From Arabidopsis thaliana (lineage: Eukaryota > Streptophyta > Magnoliopsida > Brassicales > Brassicaceae): a stretch of DNA of 64,000 bases. Numbering within the stretch: position 1 is the first letter of the stretch; every line of letters begins with the position of its first letter. The position numbers were made by a program, and so were the translations under genes. Under the pieces are notes generated by a model that was not told the DNA's origin, did not search any database, and was given only the letters and a program-made list of their open reading frames with translations. Shown here piece after piece: positions 56,801-64,000 of the stretch. The DNA lies in NCBI RefSeq assembly GCF_000001735.4, contig NC_003075.7, positions 13,641,001 to 13,705,000 on the forward strand, given 5' to 3'.

Positions 56801-59780
56801 TATATATCAAGGATACTAATAGATCTTCCTGTACGTGAGTTACCAACTTCCAGTGAAATGTTTATTTGCTCAACAAGCCAGTTGAATAAGCTCGCATAGA
56901 TGATTTTCGCCAGAGAATCCCTCATATCAGTTGCCTGAATATATAGCAAAGCAATCCGCACACTACCTTTAGCTATATAGGAATTACAAGTGCGGTATAA
57001 TATTGCAGTGCTTGTAAAAAAGTAAACAAACCTGTCGCAATGTCAGTCTTTTAGCAATGCAATCTCTACCAGCTTGGAGCTTGCATGTAGACAAAACCAC
57101 CATAAGCTTTTTTGAGTTGCAGCCCATTAACATAGCTACATTAGTGACAGCTGTAAGAAAGCAAAATAATAAGCATCACCTATATTATCATAGTAGATCA
57201 CAACCAGTCTACTAATTCAAATGATTAATGACAGACGATTAACTCTACCTTCATCTGCTACCACTTCGACATGGTTTTCATTGTCAATCACTTCAAAAGA
57301 TACATTTCCTAGCCATAACACAGCTGCAAGCAGTGCAAATGTACGTTCTTGGTATTCTTGAGGAATTTGAACAATGTTGAAAGCTTCCTATAACAACAGG
57401 GAAATCTTTTATAAAATATGAAATTAAAAAACTCTAGCATATGTTCCACGGAAAACAGAGGGAGGCACTGGAAATACAAAAAAGTACCATCAGTTTGTGA
57501 AATTTCTGAGCATCATCAGTGCGATCAATGGTTAAGCAATTGCTCTGGTTCAAATAATTGTATTCACTTGCTGCTTTAATCTTCAATCTCTCTGCAAACA
57601 AAATTATATAATAAATGGTCTAGCACTAGCAGCTTCTAGCTACTCTTAGCCTTGAGCAAGTAAGCTAATCAGTAAATTATATATGTCTACACTTTGCTTC
57701 AGCAGGGATACTTCCAAAGAATCTCATATGTAGCTGAAAGATTGAATTCCTGCATTAGTTCATAGATATTTCGGTTTAAAATGTTACCTTTAAGAATTGG
57801 TGAAGCTCCTGCACACAATTGATAAAAGATATGGTAGCATCTCTCGCCATTGCACAGCTGAGCCACTCTTGACTGGTCCAAAGAGACTACTAATTAGCCC
57901 ATGAATAGCTAGCAAGTGGAACTGGCTATAAAGCTTCTCAACAGAAAATTTACCTTTTCTAGGAGAACTATGGTCGTTCAGCACAAGTAGTCACACAAAC
58001 ATGGTGAGAAAATAATAAAAGACGTGAGCTCCATAGTCAAGAAAATATGACAAACAATCATACAAATGTTCAAGTCTTACAAGTTTCAAGTTTAGCTCCG
58101 CATATCTTTCCCTTTGCACTAAAATGAATCTCCATCAGTTTACCCTGCACCAATTCAGATTTACTATTGAATCCAAACCACTTCTCAATTTACGGCTGAC
58201 ACCAAACTTTCAAATTTATACAAACGATTTTAGTATTCCTATGAAAGGAAAACTTTCAGTCATGCAAAAATTTGAAGAAAAAAAGGATGTACAAATTACT
58301 CACGAATCGGCTAGAGTTATCATTTCTTGATGTTTTAGCATTCCCAAAAGCTTCAAGTATACAATTTGTCTTTAGGATTTCATTTTCCACCCCAAAGCTA
58401 CCTCCACCAAGAGCTTCCAAGTACTGCATTGCATATTTTGCTGTCTCAGTTTTCCCAGCTCCACTTTCTCCACTAAGAAATAATATTTTATTCATTTGAT
58501 TGATGATATGAATATCAGAAGTCACCTTCACATATGCATAGTCAAATTATCAGTGCACAAAAAGCATTCAGAATAGAAAGCATCGTACCTTATGATAATA
58601 GATTGGTTCTTCTCCTCTGCGTAAAGAAAAATTCAAAAATGTAAATGCATACAATAACTATCTCAACACCAAAAAGGGAGAAAGTGTATGCTTTCACTCA
58701 CCTCTCATCATATCATCATAAGCTGCATCTGCCACTGCATAAACATGAGGAGCATCCAAAGCATTCTTCTGATAAGCTGATAGAAACTCTTCTCCATAGA
58801 TCTGGACATTCTTAAAAGGATTTACTGCGATCAAAACTGGCCCTGCTTTACTCTAAAACAGAAAACATTAAAATTATGTTATATACCTCTGCTACACTGA
58901 AATATAAACGAACAAACCAGAATGTTTTTAACTTACATAAATCAAGTCTTGTGAGTATCTGACCCGGAGGTTGTAGAGAAGAGATGGCTCATTCAAATAA
59001 CTAAGCTGAGTAAGGTCTTCAACTCCTTCTAAAATCTCTGGGTTAGCAGGGAAAATCTCCTCCATTGCTACTTTCACAACCTTAGATAACACAAAACTAC
59101 AGCATAAGGCCTTTTCCATATCCTAAGAAATTTCAACAATCTCAAAGAACTTCTTACATCGTCGTTAGCGGACAGCATAACACACACATCATCACTAGAA
59201 GAAGTAGAATGTATCTTCCCCAAGTGCCACTGCCCATTAGCAGCAACTCGACACCAAACACAAAGTTTCTGGCATAAAATAGATGCAATGTAAAAACTGT
59301 ATTCTTCTTGTCATTGGAGAAACTAGAAACCGCATACTTTAGTTTAAAACAATAATGAATCACTAAAAGTTCAAACCTTTCAGTTTCTCCTCAATGATGA
59401 ATATAGAAATACAACATAAAAGATAACACAAAGAAGCAATCATTTACCTCCCTGACGAAATACTCAGCGCTATTGATCCATTCAGGATCATGCGAGTTCT
59501 TCGCTCGACTCATCTGAGCAGTACTAATCTTCACAACTTCATTTCCAGTTTTCTCCTTCTCTGCAGATTGTGTGATCTGCTCAGTGCTCCAATCCTTGTC
59601 TTCTTTCTCTATGGTTTTGCTTTCCAGCGAAATTGCATTACGAAACTTCGCCGGAAGAGATTGACGAATCAACGGCATTGGAGCCCTGAAAGTAGACGGA
59701 GAGGGAAGCGACGAAGACCTCTCGCTTGAATCAAGCAGGCGAAGAGACTCCAAAATTTCCTTCACTGAACTTTTCATCAT
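53881..59780 (-). CDS. VIIIB: Class VIII myosin heavy chain (myosin VIIIB)
   Basis: I reconstruct 23 exons, 59448-59780 down to 53881-54255, closing in frame at 1136 aa. Exon 5 is only 28 bp (58589-58616). Class VIII myosins are actin motors at the plasma membrane, plasmodesmata and endosomes. Order: N-terminal extension; SH3-like [19 protein letters not shown]; motor with P-loop [10 protein letters not shown] (about 257-266), switch [10 protein letters not shown] (about 530) and the RCIKPN actin-side helix; IQ neck ([34 protein letters not shown]); a short coiled coil ([16 protein letters not shown]) and a basic tail. It lacks the class XI globular tail. Exon 17 ends at a GTTTGG donor rather than the better GTAAGG five bases upstream, because only that keeps the frame. 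By order this is At4g27370. Confidence 0.93.
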
Positions 59781-60339
59781 TGTAGTCGGAGGAGACGCCG
59801 ATAAACCTCAAAATCCACCCACCAACAAAAATTCAAACTTTTTCGTTTTTGTCTTGAATCAATACCCATTTTCGCGTAATGTGAGTTCCTTAAAAGCCAG
59901 CAGAAGAATCTCGAAACCAGAAAATCTGAAAATTTTATTGAATAATAATCTCTCTCAACATTGTAACATGTAACTAGAAATTCAAGAAGGGCTAAAAATA
60001 ATAACACTAAAAACAGCAACAAACCTCAAATAAAGAAACTGAATTTCGCCAAGGAGAAGCCATTCCAACGGAATACATAACATAAGAGAGAGAATTTGAA
60101 AATACAGAGACAATGAAACTCTAATTAGGTAGATGATGATCATCATCGGGCTGTTATTTATTTATTATCCATTAGTGGATAAATGGGCCTTTACCAAAAC
60201 TATGGGCCCAATAAGTAGACACGAATTAGTAAATTGACCCGACACAGAGCATTAGGTGAAATTCTAAAATTCGATTGATTTCCGTCTCTCTACTCTCGTT
60301 GCTTTGCTTCGTGCCGTCGTGCGTCTGACCTAATCAGCA
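59781..60339. promoter_or_regulatory. compact bidirectional promoter with Site II elements
   Basis: Only 559 bp separate the divergent ATGs of myosin VIIIB (-) and the lysine-rich gene (+). TGGGCC at 60184-60189 and the palindromic TGGGCCCA at 60203-60210 lie 130-156 bp before the plus-strand ATG. They may serve both directions. Confidence 0.55.
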
Positions 60340-61953
60340 ATGACGAAGAAGAGGAACAAGAAGAATAGAGACGAGGAAGCTTCCATGGACGTTTCTGAAT
60401 CTCAGAGCGTCTCTGAAGCTACTCCTCAAGGTAGTAAAGTAAATTCGCGTCTTGGTTTGGTACATACTCGTTTCTTCATCTGCTTAAGATTCTTGTTTGA
60501 TTTTTGTTAGTGATGGACACTACGGAGACCGGTGACGGGAAACTAGCTTCTCGTGCTCGTAGCTTGTAAGCTTCTTCGAAAGTCTCTAGTTGTGTTTATA
60601 TTACATAAGTCTCTAGTTGTATTTCTCTTGGTCACAAGTTTCCAACTTTCCATTGTGAATTGCTTTGTTCTTGTCCTATGAGGTTGGACCTGGAGTCATG
60701 TAGGTTGCTACTGTAATGGTTTACAAGCAGCTCAAGTTTCCACATTAGTTTAGCACTTAGGAGACCATTATGCAACATGTTGAATGAGAGAATCTCTGAC
60801 TAGTTCCTCTTGTAAATTGGTTTATCATTTAGTTAGATTTATGTACTAAGGCGTGAAATTCTTAAATTTGGTTACTTTAGAACATATATTATACCATTTT
60901 GATCGGAGAAAAAGCTCCATTTTTTACTTGTTTTATGGTGTCTTTGGATCTCCTTACTTTGTGTTTTCCTTTAATCCTGATGATTTTCTTTTTTTTAGGA
61001 TGAGCACGAGGAAAGGAAAACCGATGAAGAGAACGAAGATTGCAATGAATATGAAAGCTGTGGCTGTAGGTAGTAAAATAGCGAATTCTTTTATCACGTT
61101 TTGGTCCATATTCGTTTCTTCATCTTCTTAAGATTTGAGATTCAGGTGTTTACTCTTTTGATTTTTCTTCTTTGGTTTCGTTAGCCATGGACACTACGGA
61201 AACCGGTGACGTGAAACTAGCTACGGAAACCGGAGACTTGAAAGTAGCTACGGAAACCGGATACCTGAAACTAGCTACTCTTTCTCGTAACCCGTAAGCC
61301 TTTTGACAATTCCGTACTCTTCTATAGAACAATTGTTTTGAGACCGGCTTTAGCTTTGTAATATTGATTTCTCGTTAGCCATTCGATTAGTAGTTTTGGC
61401 CAGTTATGGACTCATGGTTCTCACGGGAAAATTTGTCAACTAGCTAGGTTTACATTATTTAAGTCTCAGGTTCGTTAGAAATTTCCATTGGGAATTGCTC
61501 TGTTCTGGTCCTTTGAGGTTGGACCTGGAGTCATGTAGTTTGCTACTGTCATAACACTTAGAAAACATATGCAAGCTGGTGCATGAGAGAATCTTGGATA
61601 AGTTTTGCTTGTAAACTAGTTTATCGTTTTGTTACGTTCCTCAAGTGGAATGTACCAAGACATGATGATTATATTGGATAGTTTTAGAACATATGTATAC
61701 CATTTTGTTCGGAGAACAAGCTGCATTCTGGCTTATCTTTATGTTTTCTTTGGACCTCTTTACCCTTTGCTGTCCTCTAATCGTGATGATATTTCTTGAT
61801 TTCTATAGGACAAACATGAAGAGAACAAAGAATGCAAGGAAGATGAAAGCCGTGGCTAAAGCTATAGCGTTGAGCGAGAAGTATGAAGCGAAAGCTACAA
61901 AGGACAAAACCAAAACCCTCAGAACTCTTTCGGCCAAGAAATTGTACGAGTGA
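60340..61953 (+). CDS. small lysine-rich protein of unknown function with duplicated exons
   Basis: Five exons (60340-60430, 60511-60565, 60999-61069, 61185-61293, 61809-61953) give 156 aa; by order At4g27380. I recognise no domain. The N-terminus MTKKRNKKNRDEE and most later segments are very basic, suggesting nuclear or RNA/DNA contact, but that is inference. Exons 2-3 and 4-5 are paralogous: MDTTETGDGKLASRARSL then MKRTKIAMNMKAVA, against MDTTETGDVKLAT then MKRTKNARKMKAVA. Exon 4 also carries three 9-residue units (TETGDVKLA, TETGDLKVA, TETGYLKLA). The introns between are alike too, so a genomic segment of about 0.65-0.8 kb was duplicated inside the gene. All phases agree and the frame closes at TGA. 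Confidence 0.8.
60431..61808 (+). repeat. intragenic tandem duplication (two exons plus introns)
   Basis: Copy A starts at 60431 and copy B at 61070. Both start with GTAGTAAA at an intron donor, share CGTTTCTTCATCT before the next acceptor, the ATGGACACTACGGA exon start (60513 and 61187) and, deep in the following intron, GGTTGGACCTGGAGTCATG (60682 and 61517). Offsets of 639, 674 and 835 bp show later insertions in copy B. Confidence 0.85.
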
Positions 61954-62416
61954 TTTTGGTTAAAAGGCTACAAAAGAAGGAAAACAGTTATAAATTTTTG
62001 ATAGTTCGATTTGTCTATTTTGGTCTTGTTAACGTTTATGTTTTCTTCTAGAAAGAGCTTTTGCAATTTTGTAATCTCCTTAAGTTATCGACCTATAGAA
62101 GTTACGAGTGCTTATGGATTTTGACCAGATGGTAAAATATATTCTTTAGCAAGACTGGTTTTCTTAACAAATTTCCAATCTTCATAAAGTCATATCTCAA
62201 GTAACAAAGAAACAGGCGTACATGCGAGACTACTACTTTTAACATTAAACAATCATTCAAAGATCAAAGTGTGATAACAATGTCAAAGACATATACATAT
62301 GGGCGTGTATTCTATACTACTTTTATATCCAACAATGAGCTCTTTACACAAGATTTGTTGTCTCTACCAAATCACCTTGGCTCGGTCTACTGAAATATAT
62401 GCGCTATTTCGCATTG
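61954..62416. other. convergent 3' flank
   Basis: 463 bp between two convergent stop codons, AT-rich. It should contain both 3' UTRs and I see nothing else. Confidence 0.6.
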
Positions 62417-63655
62417 TCAGTCTGCATCTGTTACTTCTGCTTCTATGTCTACGACTGCTGTTGAGGAACCCTTTCCTGCACATTCAAACACTTAATCTCA
62501 CCATTTGATATACAAGAGATATGGTTACTTGATTTGCGCAGAAGTAAAACAAAAATTTGGGTAAGTAACCTTTCTTAGGTTTAGAAGAAAACCCATTTAA
62601 GTCTTGTCCAAAAGCAGTAGTTTGGTTGGAGAATTTCACTGGTTCCTTAACAAACTTATCATCCACGACTGCATTTTCCACGATAAGAAAACACAATGCT
62701 AAATGCTTTGAAAAGAGATATACTTAGATAAATTGGAAAAAATGGAAGAATCATCTTATTACCTGAGAATGGTTGAGTACAGAAAGGGCAAAGCTGAACT
62801 TCATCATCCATCGCTGACCTGCAGACATTTTGATATTCAATCAAGCTCGATTTGGCGAAACAACAAAAACAACTGAGAGGGATTTGATTCTTGTTATATC
62901 CTTACTTGAATATCTGAAACTCATTTCCACAATTAGGACACTGCACAAGCGTAAACAGAGAGATGAAAAACCGCAAAAACTAGCTAAGTGGAACATACTC
63001 TTGACGGATTTACTCAAAACACAAGTGCTAGCTAGCTAACTTATAGTCACGAAACTGAAATTCTTGAAATGCTTTTTTAAGCTAAAGAGACAAGTAGACT
63101 TACATTGCTCTGGACAATATCTCGTTGTGCCCACCAAAAAAAGGCTCCCAAACCCAAAATTGGAACAATCACCACAATCAGCTGCAAAATTGTAAGAACT
63201 TCAGTTCACCAGCACAATTAGATAACCAGAGACATTAAATGATTAAGACTTTAGAGAGATAGAGAGAGTAATACCCAGACAGAGACAATAGCATCCAAAA
63301 TCCAACCAAGCTGACCAGTCATAGAGAGATAAGTCAAGCCAATGGCCAAAGCAAGGTTTCCGAGAATCCTCCCATTTCCGTTGTTATCTCCACCATTAAA
63401 CTTCAAACCCCTAACCCTAACCACCCGTCTTTTACGGTTAAGAGATTTCTCACTAGCTAGCATCCCAATATCTCCCAGACCCATCACTCGCTGTCTCTGT
63501 CTATGCTCAATCAAGCAAGCTCTCAACCCCAACTTGGTTTGGAGCATAGAAGGAGCCAAGCTCCGTCTTTTAGCGTGTAATCTGTTACTGGGTTCCTTGT
63601 TGAAACCGTCGTGTATGGAGAAGTTACAAAGGATAATCTGCGGAATCGAAGCCAT
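62417..63655 (-). CDS. small membrane protein with two CxxC pairs, probably plastid-targeted
   Basis: Six exons (63275-63655, 63104-63181, 62906-62940, 62763-62818, 62570-62668, 62417-62475) give 235 aa; by order At4g27390. Residues 1-90 are rich in Ser, Arg and Lys with few acids, consistent with a chloroplast transit peptide. Two hydrophobic segments follow (ILGNLALAIGLTYLSMTG and LIVVIVPILGLGAFFWW). Then come CPNCGNEFQ and LCPFCTQPF, two CxxC pairs about 20 residues apart that could form a small zinc ribbon. The C-terminus is short and polar. No named family is recognised, so topology and targeting are inference. The start is the ATG at 63655; the frame is open further upstream but across the tRNA gene, so that extension is unlikely. 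Confidence 0.82.
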
Positions 63656-63781
63656 CGTCTGAATTTTGATTTCCCAAACACAAAGCTCGAGTTGAGAAGG
63701 ATCCACTTCAACGACAAATGATATTTCACGACAATGCTGTGTTTTAAGGTTATATTGAACATTAACAGAAACTAGAGCATC

Positions 63782-63786
63782 GCGGG

Positions 63787-63829
<43 letters not shown>

Positions 63830-63854
63830 GCGTGTTCGATCCACGCTCACCGCA
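63782..63854 (+). tRNA. tRNA-Phe (GAA)
   Basis: A complete 73-nt cloverleaf without intron. The acceptor arms GCGGGGA and TCACCGC pair except at position 5-68 (G-A), a mismatch known from plant tRNA-Phe. The D-arm/A-box is TAGCTCAGTTGG, the anticodon GAA is at 63815-63817, the T-loop/B-box is GTTCGATCC and the discriminator is A. CCA is not encoded, as usual in nuclear genes. It is divergent from the membrane-protein gene, with its 5' end 126 bp from that gene's ATG. Confidence 0.97.
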
Positions 63855-63859
63855 TTTTT
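63855..63859 (+). terminator. RNA polymerase III terminator of tRNA-Phe
   Basis: A TTTTT run starts immediately after the discriminator base, the standard Pol III stop signal. Confidence 0.85.
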
Positions 63860-63879
63860 GTTATTTGTCCCTACTTTAA

Positions 63880-63954
63880 TTGAAACGCGTCGTTTAGGAA
63901 CAACAAGTCTTATTTTATTTTATTTTTAATTCACTTACTTGAAACGCATCGTTT
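63880..63954. repeat. 16-bp direct repeat, AAACGC-TCGTTT type
   Basis: TTGAAACGCGTCGTTT (63880-63895) and TTGAAACGCATCGTTT (63939-63954) differ at one base and lie 59 bp apart. Each is semi-palindromic (AAACG...CGTTT). Confidence 0.8.
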
Positions 63955-64000
63955 TTGACGCGTAATGAATTAAACTGTTTACCTTTGACTTGAGAGATGT

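Noticed and set aside
1..64000. CRISPR arrays, bacterial operons, intact transposons or viral genes
   Set aside because: No regularly spaced repeats, transposase, reverse transcriptase or integrase-like frames were seen; the gene structure is that of a plant nuclear genome.

Overview
The window is plant nuclear DNA. It has AT-rich intergenic stretches, GT-AG introns, a plant tRNA-Phe and plant-only gene families (GH3 amido synthetase, S-domain receptor kinases, single-B-box protein, SPOROCYTELESS/NOZZLE, class VIII myosin). I recognise the gene order as the long arm of Arabidopsis thaliana chromosome 4, approximately At4g27240 to At4g27390. Locus names come from memory of protein sequences and gene order, not from a search. 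I rebuilt exons by hand from splice sites. Most models close in frame at lengths I remember for these proteins, including 612 aa for GH3.5, 815 aa for the second receptor kinase and 314 aa for SPL/NZZ.

Layout: the 3' end of a C2H2 zinc-finger gene (1-640, +); a DFR-like NAD(P)-dependent reductase (1803-3425, -); a very long 9.3 kb intergenic stretch with an auxin-element cluster; GH3.5/WES1 (12704-14892, +); a 5.6 kb convergent gap with promoter-like sequence and no gene; an FQR1-like quinone reductase (20458-22243, -); the EF-hand protein CMI1 (22770-23162, -); a tail-to-tail pair of S-domain receptor kinases (25281-28202, + and 28308-31348, -); BBX28 (34853-35616, +); universal stress protein PHOS34 (37860-39717, -); SPL/NZZ (41327-42459, -); a TRM5-type tRNA methyltransferase (46366-49370, -); a DUF1223 protein (49979-51621, -); an LC8-like dynein light chain (53032-53517, +); myosin VIIIB (53881-59780, -); a small lysine-rich gene with internally duplicated exons (60340-61953, +); a small membrane protein with CxxC pairs (62417-63655, -); and tRNA-Phe(GAA) (63782-63854, +).

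How the genes relate: GH3.5, the quinone reductase and CMI1 are all linked in the literature to auxin responses. Together with BBX28, PHOS34 and myosin VIIIB they have known paralogues in the same neighbourhood of chromosome 5 (around At5g54280-At5g54510), so this is an ancient duplicated segment. The receptor-kinase pair sits inside that block as a separate, inverted duplication. The remaining genes are unrelated housekeeping or developmental genes.

I found no CRISPR array, intact transposon or viral element, and no clearly undescribed multi-gene system. The points most worth following are the exon-intron history of the two receptor kinases, the internally duplicated orphan gene, the ACGT-element cluster before BBX28, the auxin and DRE element cluster before GH3.5, and two promoter-like leaders that precede no protein gene.
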